5,915 nucleotides of DNA, from positions 1-5,915 of the forward strand of contig CAMLOB010000278.1 of assembly GCA_946481475.1 (NCBI GenBank). The letters are read 5' to 3'. The notes beneath the pieces are model-generated. The model saw only the letters and a list, made by a program, of their open reading frames with translations. It was not told where the DNA came from and searched no databases. Source of the DNA: an uncultured Chlorobiota bacterium. Lineage in GTDB: Bacteria > Bacteroidota > Kapaibacteriia > OLB7. This document shows positions 1 to 5,407 of the stretch, piece by piece (positions within the stretch are counted from its first letter, which is position 1; each line of letters starts with the position of its first letter). Position numbers and translations under genes: made by a program.

Positions 1-81
1 CAGAGCTTCAACGACAGGGATGTCGACACGCTCATCGGGCATTTCCGCGATCCCGAGCGGCGGAAGGAGTTCTTCAAGTAA
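1..81 (+). CDS. hsdR: Type I restriction subunit HsdR, upstream fragment (5'-truncated by window edge, ends at a premature TAA)
   Basis: The frame is open from the first base and reads QSFNDRDVDTLIGHFRDPER followed by RKEFFK, then TAA. This fits the stretch of HsdR just before its C-terminal domain, where a charged helix (…HFRD.ERRKEFF…) leads into 'LYEII.PD.FLRPFI'. That second motif is found in the same frame 16 bases downstream (97 onward), so this piece and the next are one gene split by stop codons. The catalytic parts of HsdR (PD-(D/E)xK nuclease and two RecA-like motor domains) lie outside the window, so it cannot be seen whether they are intact. If translation ends here, the product lacks about 240 C-terminal residues, the region that in the family contacts the methylase core. 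The HsdR assignment is firm because of the downstream piece; on its own this segment would be too short to name. Confidence 0.75.
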   Translation, partial: QSFNDRDVDTLIGHFRDPERRKEFFK

Positions 82-90
82 TACAAATAG
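79..90 (+). other. Two in-frame stop codons (TAA, TAG) interrupting hsdR
   Basis: The codons in frame are TAA TAC AAA TAG, so two stops are separated by only two sense codons (Y, K). The reading frame is the same on both sides and no insertion or deletion is needed. From memory, the family sequence around here resembles FFK-x-[YF]-K-x-[IL]-E-x-LYEI, with Glu or Gln at the x positions occupied by the stops. Both stops would then be single first-base changes (GAA/GAG or CAA/CAG to TAA/TAG). Confidence 0.8.
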
Positions 91-96
91 ATCGAG

Positions 97-807
97 ATGC
101 TCTACGAGATTATCGCGCCCGACCAATTCCTGCGGCCGTTCATCGAGGATTACGGAACACTGGGAGCGATCTACGAGGTAGTGCGGAAAGCTTACACCAG
201 ACGGATCCAGGTCGATCGGGAGTTCCTGCGGAAGACCAGCAGGCTCGTTCAGGAGAAGATCAGCAGCTACGGTATCGAAGAGCCGGGTGAGATGGTGAAG
301 ATCAACGAGGAGACGGTGAAGTACTTTGTGGAGAAGAAAGGGGGGGAGGCGACCAAGGTGATCAATCTGGTGAAGAGTATTGAGAAGACCGCCGAGGAAT
401 GCAGCGACGACCCGTTTCTGGTCGCCATGGCTGAGAGGGCCAGGGCCGTACAGGAGAGTTTCGAGCAACGTCAGGCCTCAACCGCCGAGGCCCTGGAAGA
501 ACTGCTAAGGGAGGTTGAGCGAAACGAGGAACGGAAGAAGGAACAGGCCGAGAAGGGCTTTGACGGACTGACCTTCTTCGTCTATCGTACCCTGCTCGAC
601 GCCCGGATTTCCAATCCCGAAGAGGTCAGCCGGAGTATCAAGCGCGCCTTCCTGGAATTCCCTGACTGGAAGCAAAGCGAGGCTGCGCTGCGGGAGCTTC
701 GGAAGAAGGTGACCTTCGCCATTCTGGCCGAGTCGGATGATGTGGATCGGGTCACTACGCTCGTCGGCGACCTGTTCACCCTCCTGGAGAAGGCGGAGAA
801 GATCTAA
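97..807 (+). CDS. hsdR: Type I restriction enzyme subunit R (HsdR), C-terminal fragment
   Basis: This is the C-terminal domain of HsdR, the ATP-dependent translocase/endonuclease subunit of type I restriction-modification complexes (Pfam T1RH-like_C/DUF3387 type). Recognisable blocks, numbered from the ATG, are LYEIIAPDQFLRPFIEDYG (2-20), VINLVKSIEKTAEE (about 88-101), DDPFLVAMAERARAVQESFE (about 104-123), a charged coiled-coil-like stretch to EKGFDGLTFFVYRTLLDA (about 152-169), and LRELRKKVTFAIL (about 199-211). All are family hallmarks and look well conserved. The ATG at 97 is only the first Met after the stops. It has no properly spaced Shine-Dalgarno sequence and falls inside a conserved helix, so independent initiation is doubtful. 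The true gene runs from before base 1 to 807. The stop (TAA, 805-807) is followed three bases later by the metallopeptidase gene. A complete HsdR is usually around 1000 residues. The conservation implies that the damage is recent or not real. Confidence 0.9.
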   Translation: MLYEIIAPDQFLRPFIEDYGTLGAIYEVVRKAYTRRIQVDREFLRKTSRLVQEKISSYGIEEPGEMVKINEETVKYFVEKKGGEATKVINLVKSIEKTAEECSDDPFLVAMAERARAVQESFEQRQASTAEALEELLREVERNEERKKEQAEKGFDGLTFFVYRTLLDARISNPEEVSRSIKRAFLEFPDWKQSEAALRELRKKVTFAILAESDDVDRVTTLVGDLFTLLEKAEKI

Positions 808-810
808 CTG

Positions 811-1146
811 ATGAAAGGAGCAGAGAGAAAGCGGGCTTTCAAAGCAAGGGTCCATCACTGGGCCGAAAAGCTGGACGTAGAGATCCTCTGGCTGGGTGTG
901 CGTCCCATGCGGAACAAATGGGCCTCCTGTTCCACTAACGGACATCTCAACTTCAGCACGGATCTGCTCGGACTCAGGGAGGAGTTGTGGGACTATGTCA
1001 TTGTCCACGAACTGCTTCACTTCTCTGTTCCGAACCACGGAAGACTCTGGAAAAGCCTGATGCGGGCTCACCTGGGTGAGTATGAGGTACAGGAAGGCGA
1101 GCTGAAGCGCATAGCATACGGCAAGGGATTACCGCCGATACGTTAG
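811..1146 (+). CDS. YgjP/DUF45-family zinc metallopeptidase (M48/SprT-like) adjoining hsdR
   Basis: A 111-residue predicted cytoplasmic metallopeptidase. The zinc-binding signature is HELLH at residues 66-70 (His66, Glu67 catalytic, His70), with the third ligand His76 in 'PNHGRLW', giving HExxH-x5-H as in YgjP-like proteins. Before it lies the typical 'MRNKWASCSTNGHLNFSTDL' block (33-52) and 'WDYVIVHELLH'. After it comes the helix 'MRAHLGEYEVQEGELKR' that normally closes the domain, so the protein looks complete although shorter than the roughly 165-240 residues of stand-alone YgjP homologues. The ATG follows the hsdR stop by three bases and is in the same frame; AGGCGGAG about 12 bases upstream is a distant ribosome site, so translational coupling is likely. 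Small peptidases of this family are often encoded next to hsdR in type I systems, where their job is unknown. No export signal is seen. The substrate cannot be inferred. Confidence 0.88.
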   Translation: MKGAERKRAFKARVHHWAEKLDVEILWLGVRPMRNKWASCSTNGHLNFSTDLLGLREELWDYVIVHELLHFSVPNHGRLWKSLMRAHLGEYEVQEGELKRIAYGKGLPPIR

Positions 1147-1182
1147 TGTGGTGTACGGCGTGTGCTCGGGCGACATCTGTAG

Positions 1183-1216
1183 CGGACCTTCGGCTTCGGC
1201 CTGCGTCGGGGGTCCG
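1183..1216. other. Imperfect stem-loop in the convergent gap
   Basis: CGGACC (1183-1188) pairs with GGTCCG (1211-1216). Inside is a second small hairpin, GGC-TTCG-GCC (1192-1201), with a UUCG-type tetraloop. It lies 37 bases after the metallopeptidase stop, a plausible place for transcript-end structure, but no T-run follows on either strand, so it is not a convincing intrinsic terminator. Confidence 0.3.
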
Positions 1217-1274
1217 GAGGAGGCACCGTGTCAAAAAAACTGTCGGGGAATGTTTCTTCGTTTGTGCATCTGAA

Positions 1275-1358
1275 AATCGGCAGTCAGCAGTGAGCGATCA
1301 CCATACGGTAATCGCCACGCGGCAATCAGCAATCGGTATTCGTCAATCGCCATTCGAA
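1275..1358. repeat. Degenerate heptanucleotide tandem array (12 units)
   Basis: The stretch divides without gaps into twelve 7-base units: AATCGGC, AGTCAGC, AGTGAGC, GATCACC, ATACGGT, AATCGCC, ACGCGGC, AATCAGC, AATCGGT, ATTCGTC, AATCGCC, ATTCGAA. The approximate consensus is AATCGSC. It fills the 3' half of the gap between two converging genes and stops five bases before the regulator's TGA. Units are diverged, so it is an old array or one kept by something other than exact copying. Heptanucleotide arrays between genes are known in other bacterial groups such as cyanobacteria; any relation is unproven. Confidence 0.65.
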
Positions 1359-1363
1359 ACTCC

Positions 1364-2755
1364 TCACATTCTCTTCAACACTTCCTCGATTCTCTCATCC
1401 GGTTCCAGACCGAGGGCTGTGCGGAGGCGGCGTCGGTGCGATTTCAACCCTTCCGGCTTCAGGCCGAGGAGTGAGGCGATTTCTTTTGAGTTGAGACCGG
1501 TGTGGATCAGTACGCAGATGCGTTCCTGCTGCTGCGTCAGGTTCGGCCAGCGCTCGCGAAGCTTCGTGTAGAACTCCGCCTCAACATTGTGCAGGTAGTA
1601 GAGCAGCGAGCCGGTCCGGATTCCGGAGCCGCGCAACTCCTGCACGGCCCGCCTGACCGTTCCGGCCAACCCGTTGTTCTCCCCCGTCGATCGCCTGGTC
1701 ACGGCATCCTGCAGCCTGTCGATTACCGAGTCGATCACCTTCTCCCGGTCGCTGAAGCGCATCACCGCCTCCGAGAGTTCGTGTTCCAGCCGCTGGTAGC
1801 GTTCCTGCATCACGGCCATCTCGCGCTCGAGGAGTTCGGTTTCGGCGACCAGTCGCGCGTTGCGGAAGGACTGTACGGCCCGCTCTTTCAGCAGGTCGGC
1901 TTCCAGTTCGGCTGCCTCGCGCTCCAGCGTCAGCGCGGCGTCGGGGCGGCCGAGCTGCTCGTCCGTCAATCCCTTGAGCCGGAGCAGCTTGACGTACGGC
2001 ATGGAACGACGCTCTATTGCCCCCTCGATCTGCCGGAGATAATCCAAGGCTTCTTCCGATCGTTCCTGCCGGATCAGACATTCGGCAAGGTCGAGCATGA
2101 GCCGGAGCCTGCGCTGCGCCGATCCGCTTCCGTTCAGATCGAGACCGCGCCGCAGGTGGTCTTCCATTTTCGCCGACTCTCCCCGGCGGCGCGCAAGCGT
2201 CGCGGAGAGGGCGTGTGCCGGAAGCGCGACAACGGGGAGTCCGGCTTCGGTCGCCTGCGCGATGACCTGATCGAGCAGCACCTCGGCCCGGTCGTAGTCG
2301 CCGGTTGCGTGAATCAGAAACTCCGCCCGCATCGCCATCAGCGTGAGGTAGAGCGTGCCGGAGGTTTCGAGCGGCAGCACCTCGGCCTTTTCGAGCAGTT
2401 CCATTCCCTTCATGTATTCTCCGAGTCGCAGATATGCCGTGCCGAGCGCGACCAGAATCCAACCCTGCGGCTCGTACAGGCCGACGTCGGTCATCAGTTG
2501 CAGCGCCTCCTGGTGGAGCTTCAGCGAGAGATCATGATGGTCGAGTCGTCCGTAGAGATCGCCGAGGTACTGCAACGCGGAGGCGCGACCCACCGGGTTG
2601 ACGGCCTCGTCGGCCCAGCCGAGCGCCTCCTGCAGCCGCCCGAGCGCCTCCCGGAACCGATGCCGTCCCACGTGTACGCGTCCGAGCGAGGTAAGCAGCC
2701 TCGATCGCTGCAGACGGTCGGTCGGCGTTCCGCTCGCTCCGTTAAGTCTCTTCAA
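1364..2755 (-). CDS. TPR protein with C-terminal LuxR-like helix-turn-helix (downstream piece of a split regulator)
   Basis: This 463-residue piece starts at TTG and ends at TGA. Residues 1-280 are a run of about six to seven degenerate tetratricopeptide repeats of about 40 residues, for example 'LTSLGRVHVGRHRFREALGR', 'LQYLGDLYGRLDHHDLSLKL' and 'LVALGTAYLRLGEYMKGMEL'. Residues about 275-355 are highly charged and heptad-like (LEREAAELEADLLKERAVQ…), a likely coiled coil for dimerisation. Residues 404-450 (bases 1406-1546) are a LuxR/GerE-type helix-turn-helix, 'LTQQQERICVLIHTGLNSKE' then 'IASLLGLKPEGLKSHRRRLR'. No receiver, kinase, signal peptide or membrane segment is visible, so this is a cytoplasmic DNA-binding protein that probably senses through protein-protein contacts. 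TTG overlaps the upstream piece's TGA (TTGA) and has no spaced Shine-Dalgarno sequence. It therefore probably continues the upstream frame after a one-base loss rather than being a separate gene. Confidence 0.8.
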   Translation of the reverse strand: MKRLNGASGTPTDRLQRSRLLTSLGRVHVGRHRFREALGRLQEALGWADEAVNPVGRASALQYLGDLYGRLDHHDLSLKLHQEALQLMTDVGLYEPQGWILVALGTAYLRLGEYMKGMELLEKAEVLPLETSGTLYLTLMAMRAEFLIHATGDYDRAEVLLDQVIAQATEAGLPVVALPAHALSATLARRRGESAKMEDHLRRGLDLNGSGSAQRRLRLMLDLAECLIRQERSEEALDYLRQIEGAIERRSMPYVKLLRLKGLTDEQLGRPDAALTLEREAAELEADLLKERAVQSFRNARLVAETELLEREMAVMQERYQRLEHELSEAVMRFSDREKVIDSVIDRLQDAVTRRSTGENNGLAGTVRRAVQELRGSGIRTGSLLYYLHNVEAEFYTKLRERWPNLTQQQERICVLIHTGLNSKEIASLLGLKPEGLKSHRRRLRTALGLEPDERIEEVLKRM

Positions 2756-2758
2756 CCC
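2752..2758 (-). other. Frame break in the TPR regulator (TTGA overlap beside a GGG run)
   Basis: On the - strand the sequence reads GAG GGT TGA in the upstream frame and TTG AAG AGA in the downstream frame, a -1 relation. One extra G in the run would give GAG GGG TTG AAG AGA (E-G-L-K-R). That joins '…RFDEAERVIEEG' to 'LKRLNG…' as an uninterrupted TPR helix. Alternatives are stop-and-restart at TTGA or programmed -1 slippage; no classical slippery heptamer is present. Confidence 0.65.
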
Positions 2759-3363
2759 TCTTCGATGACGCGCTCGGCTTCGTCGAAGCGGCCGCGATTG
2801 ACAAGTTGATGAGCCAGCTCCGAGAGCGCTCCGACGACCGGAAGCTTCGCATCACTCTTTCCCAGTACGTCGACCGCCTGCTCGCATGCAGGGACCGAAT
2901 CGGCCGGTCGAACGACGTGAAGGAGTCGTGCAAGATTGAGTCGGACAATTCCTTCCTGCAGGTAACTCCCGGATATCCGGCACCACGCAATCCCTTCCTC
3001 GCACAGGGCGACGGCTTTCGGGGTTTCATTCGCCAGATGAAGCGCCGCGGCAAGCCAGCAGAGGAGTGCGCCGAAGTTCGCCGCGTATTCCCGTTCGCGT
3101 GTCGTGAGTCCGTCGGAGTTCGACACATCGCCGTCCGGTTCGATCCCGGCCTCGCGCAGTCCCTTTCGGACCTTGTTCGCCAACTCTTCGAGGATGCCGG
3201 CGATTACCGCCGCATCCTTCTGCATGATTATCGGCTCCGTGTCGCGGATTCTCCCGGCGAGCCGTTCCGGCACGAGAACGGTGCGCACGGTCCGGATCAG
3301 ACCCCGCAGTTCGCGCGCGGTGAGCTGCCGGTCGATGTAGGATATCACGGTGCCGTCGGACAT
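2752..3363 (-). CDS. TPR regulator, N-terminal piece
   Basis: A 203-residue piece beginning MSDGTVISYIDRQLTARELR and ending in TGA. Residues about 1-90 are helical with no recognised domain. Residues about 93-203 contain two to three TPR-like units: 'LLCWLAAALHLANETPKAVA', 'IVRLNLARLLHVVRPADSVP' and 'LSELAHQLVNRGRFDEAERV'. The third is cut in its second helix by the stop and completed in the downstream frame, so the intact protein would be about 667 residues. I chose the ATG at 3363 because AGGGG (bases 3374-3370, read on the - strand) sits six bases upstream. The frame stays open to 3657, but that extension is Arg/His/Gly-rich, has no domain, and looks like non-coding GC-rich sequence. Transcription is divergent from the surface-protein gene 427 bases away. 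If translated alone, this piece lacks the coiled coil and DNA-binding domain. Confidence 0.75.
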   Translation of the reverse strand: MSDGTVISYIDRQLTARELRGLIRTVRTVLVPERLAGRIRDTEPIIMQKDAAVIAGILEELANKVRKGLREAGIEPDGDVSNSDGLTTREREYAANFGALLCWLAAALHLANETPKAVALCEEGIAWCRISGSYLQEGIVRLNLARLLHVVRPADSVPACEQAVDVLGKSDAKLPVVGALSELAHQLVNRGRFDEAERVIEEG

Positions 3364-3390
3364 GATGAACCCCTGCGTCTGCTGTGTGAA

Positions 3391-3406
3391 CGATCCTCGG
3401 GGATCG
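3391..3406. promoter_or_regulatory. Perfect 6-bp inverted repeat (CGATCC-TCGG-GGATCG)
   Basis: This is a perfect stem of six pairs with a four-base loop, 28 bases upstream of the regulator ATG. It could form a hairpin in the regulator's 5' leader or serve as a dyad operator. GATC-containing palindromes are easy to find in GC-rich DNA, so the functional meaning is uncertain. Confidence 0.3.
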
Positions 3407-3527
3407 ATAAGGGAATCGCAGGACGTGCCCCCCGTGTGGGCGAATCGTGCCTGCCCGCAATGCTCGACGTGCCGTGCTCCGGCCCGTCGCCGCGTAAAGT
3501 TCGCCAAAGTCCCGGGAGCGAACGGTG

Positions 3528-3535
3528 CAAATCTA
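3528..3535 (-). promoter_or_regulatory. Possible Bacteroidota-type -7 box (TAGATTTG) for the TPR regulator
   Basis: On the - strand the bases read TAGATTTG, an exact match to the TAnnTTTG -7 element described for Bacteroidota promoters. It points toward the regulator, about 165 bases before its ATG. No TTG/TTTG -33 element lies at the expected distance upstream. Instead there is the GGGGTCA direct repeat, which could be an activator site. Use of this promoter type depends on the organism truly being in Bacteroidota. Confidence 0.25.
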
Positions 3536-3540
3536 CGGCG

Positions 3541-3597
3541 TTCCCCCGCACCTGCGTGATGTGACCCCCTGTTGACCCCGTCTGCTGTTTTCCCCCG
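3541..3597. repeat. Phased C-runs with TGACCCC direct repeat, candidate operator
   Basis: TGACCCC occurs at 3562-3568 and 3573-3579, exactly 11 bases apart, about one helical turn. TTCCCCCG flanks them at 3541-3548 and 3590-3597. The C-runs start at 3543, 3565, 3576 and 3592, so the first three are spaced 22 and 11 bases. The cluster lies between the two divergent starts and upstream of the TAGATTTG box. That is where tandem binding of a dimeric regulator could act on one or both genes. Confidence 0.35.
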
Positions 3598-3642
3598 GCA
3601 TCGATTCTTCCAAAGTTGTCTGCATGTGAGAGGGAGATCTTT

Positions 3643-3744
3643 ATGGAGATGGGGCACGATCGCCGTCGGGCGAAGGTCCTTCCTGAGCGGACGGATCCGT
3701 CGCGACGGGGCGTCCGGCGAACGATCGGATACGGCACGACATGA
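3643..3744 (+). CDS. Possible small basic leader peptide (33 aa) upstream of the surface-protein gene
   Basis: An ATG is preceded by AGGGAG (3631-3636) with a six-base spacer, a better ribosome site than that of the surface gene itself. The product (MEMGHDRRRAKVLPERTDPS…GYGTT) is Arg-rich, with no signal peptide, membrane helix or recognised domain. Its TGA overlaps an ATG (ATGA, 3741-3744) that opens a six-residue ORF (MNDFTQ, ending 3761). It may be a leader ORF in the surface gene's 5' region or a chance ORF with a good Shine-Dalgarno sequence. No homologue is recognised. Confidence 0.22.
   Translation: MEMGHDRRRAKVLPERTDPSRRGVRRTIGYGTT
3690..3701. promoter_or_regulatory. 12-bp perfect palindrome GACGGATCCGTC
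   Basis: A perfect 12-base palindrome about 90 bases upstream of the surface-protein ATG, inside the small ORF. LuxR-type helix-turn-helix dimers bind short dyads, so this is a candidate operator for the divergent regulator. That link is inference only. Confidence 0.22.
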
Positions 3745-3790
3745 ACGACTTCACGCAATAGAGCAACCACATCAGCAAACAGGTACGAAC

Positions 3791-5407
3791 ATGACACAGC
3801 GACTCCTCCGCGCGCAGTTTCCGGCGACCATCACGTTTCTTCTCCTCCTTGCAGCTTCTTCGATGCATGCCCAGGATCGGGTCGACGGCGTGCCGAAACG
3901 CATCAGCTATCAGGGAATTCTTGCCGGATCGGACGGCCGGGCATTGCCGGACGGGTCGTACCGGATCGACATCGCCCTGTATGACGCCCCCGACGCACCG
4001 GCACCCATCTGGTCCGAAACGCACAGGGTTATCCTTTCAGACGGGCTTTTCAACATCTACATCGGCGAGAACCGGACGCTCGATCTTTCGTTCGACCGGC
4101 CCTACTGGCTGGGTATGGCGGTGGACGGCAATGCCGAGATGACGCCGCGAACGCCGCTGGTCGCGGCTCCCTACACGTTCCGCGCCGGCGTGGCCGACAG
4201 ACTGGAAGGGGGGGCCGTGTCGACGCTCAACGGCATGACGGGCCCGGTTCGCATCGAAGGCTATGCCGGGACCGTGGTGACGGTGGAGAACGGGGTCATC
4301 CGGATCGGTACCACGTCGCAGAAGGAAACGATGGGACCGAAGGTGGAAATCGCCCCCTCATCGGCGCAGAACAGCAGTTCCGGCAATTCGGTGCTTCATC
4401 TCAATGAAACGGGCTCGGGGACGCCGAACCTGATCGAGATGGAGAGTGGCGGAACCGACATGTTTGTGGTGGAGAACGACGGCGATGTCGTCGCATCCGG
4501 AACGCTGACAGCCGCGGGAGTCGATGTCGTGAGTGCAGCGGTTTCGGGGGGCGTTGCGCTCGGCGACGGCTCCGGCGTCGACGATGTGACGATCGATCCG
4601 GGATCGGGAGCGTTGAGCGTTTCGAGCGCGAGAATCCGGGATGTCGGCGAACCGACATCGGCGCAGGATGCCGCCACGAAGAACTATGCGGACTCGTCGA
4701 CCGGCACCCGTGCGCCGAAGGACGAACCGTTCGTCACCTTCGGGGCCGGAAGTTCCGGGTTGACCGACAACCGGGTTCTCACCGCCGGGACCGGCGTGTC
4801 GATCACCGATGCCGGCACGGATGACGGAGCGTTGACGGTTGCCGTCGGACAGGATGTCGGGACGACGGCAAGCCCGGTGTTCGCGGGAGCGACGCTTACC
4901 TCTCTTTCCGACTCGAGTACGGCCGACGAGATCGTGGTCAGCAACGGCGGCATTCTCGAAACGCGAAGCGCCGCTTCGCTTGCCCCCGGTCTTGCCGACG
5001 ACTTCTGGGCTATGAGCGGCAACGGGGGGACGACGGCCGGAGCGAACTTCATCGGCACAACCGACGACGAGGCGTTCGAGATTCATGTCGACGACGCTTC
5101 TTCAACCGGCACGGACGGCCGAGGTCGGGTCGCTCGGTTCGAACCGCATGCGACATCGCCGAATGTCGTGCTCGGCTATCAGGGAAATCTGATCGATTCC
5201 GGGGTATTCGGAGCCACGATCTCCGGCGGCGGCAGCTCGGCGAACGTCAACCGCGTTGGCTCAAATTACGGCACGATCTCCGGCGGTCGCACAAACGCTA
5301 TCACAACATCCCTGAATGCATTCATCGGAGGTGGCTCGATGAATGTGGTCAGCAACTCTTCGGGAGGGATTATCGTCGGCGGCACGGGTAACGATGTCGT
5401 CAGATAG
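3791..5407 (+). CDS. Secreted modular surface protein with GGGxxN repeats (ends at in-frame TAG)
   Basis: A 538-residue product up to TAG. Residues 1-28 are a signal peptide: basic MTQRLLR, hydrophobic ITFLLLLAASS, likely cleavage near MHA-QD. Residues 35-134 are the 'KRISYQGILAGSDGRALPDG … LWSET-like … FDRPYWLGMAV … TPRTPLVAAPYTFRAG' module common at the N terminus of FCB-group secreted proteins. Residues 280-302 (RIRDVGEPTSAQDAATKNYA) and 318-372 (…LTAGTGVSITD … GTTASPVFAGATLTSL) resemble phage tail-fibre and adhesin stalk segments. Residues 447-476 (VARFEPHATSPNVVLGYQGN…) lead into glycine-rich repeats from 477 on. I chose the ATG at 3791 because it begins the signal peptide and has AGG at 3781-3783; the open frame from 3572 is not protein-like. 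TAG falls inside repeat 4, so the real protein should be longer. A role in attachment or as a surface layer is inferred. Confidence 0.85.
   Translation: MTQRLLRAQFPATITFLLLLAASSMHAQDRVDGVPKRISYQGILAGSDGRALPDGSYRIDIALYDAPDAPAPIWSETHRVILSDGLFNIYIGENRTLDLSFDRPYWLGMAVDGNAEMTPRTPLVAAPYTFRAGVADRLEGGAVSTLNGMTGPVRIEGYAGTVVTVENGVIRIGTTSQKETMGPKVEIAPSSAQNSSSGNSVLHLNETGSGTPNLIEMESGGTDMFVVENDGDVVASGTLTAAGVDVVSAAVSGGVALGDGSGVDDVTIDPGSGALSVSSARIRDVGEPTSAQDAATKNYADSSTGTRAPKDEPFVTFGAGSSGLTDNRVLTAGTGVSITDAGTDDGALTVAVGQDVGTTASPVFAGATLTSLSDSSTADEIVVSNGGILETRSAASLAPGLADDFWAMSGNGGTTAGANFIGTTDDEAFEIHVDDASSTGTDGRGRVARFEPHATSPNVVLGYQGNLIDSGVFGATISGGGSSANVNRVGSNYGTISGGRTNAITTSLNAFIGGGSMNVVSNSSGGIIVGGTGNDVVR

Larger units (their letters stand above)
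3364..3790. promoter_or_regulatory. Divergent intergenic control region
   Basis: These 427 bases separate the 5' ends of the TPR regulator (-) and the surface-protein gene (+), so they should carry both promoters. No convincing sigma70 -35/-10 pair is visible on either strand. What can be seen is listed separately: a hairpin near the regulator start, a TAGATTTG box, phased C-runs with a TGACCCC direct repeat, a small ORF and a 12-base palindrome. The region is long for a bacterial divergent gap, which suggests long leaders or several operator sites. Confidence 0.5.

Noticed and set aside
1..1146. Confident call of stop-codon reassignment
   Set aside because: TAA at 805 and TAG at 1144 fall exactly at expected protein ends, which fits normal termination.
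1233..1239. Run of seven A (T-run on - strand) as a terminator for the regulator
   Set aside because: No stable stem precedes it in the - strand transcript.
1275..1358. CRISPR array
   Set aside because: Units are only 7 bases, contiguous, without spacers.
1146..1571. Open frame on the + strand overlapping the metallopeptidase stop
   Set aside because: It runs through the heptamer array and into the antisense of the regulator. The product is Arg/Ser-rich with no recognisable fold.
1502..2809. 435-codon open frame on the + strand opposite the TPR regulator
   Set aside because: It is a mirror frame of a GC-rich gene. The protein is low-complexity in character with no domain, while the - strand reads clear TPR and HTH motifs.
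3364..3657. Upstream extension of the TPR regulator frame
   Set aside because: The added residues are His/Arg/Gly-rich with no domain. The ATG at 3363 has a well-placed AGGGG.
3572..3790. Upstream extension of the surface-protein frame
   Set aside because: It would bury the signal peptide inside the protein. The upstream residues look non-coding and the start would be TTG.
4358..5086. Long - strand open frames opposite the surface protein
   Set aside because: Arg-rich shadow frames without domains, opposite a clear coding frame.
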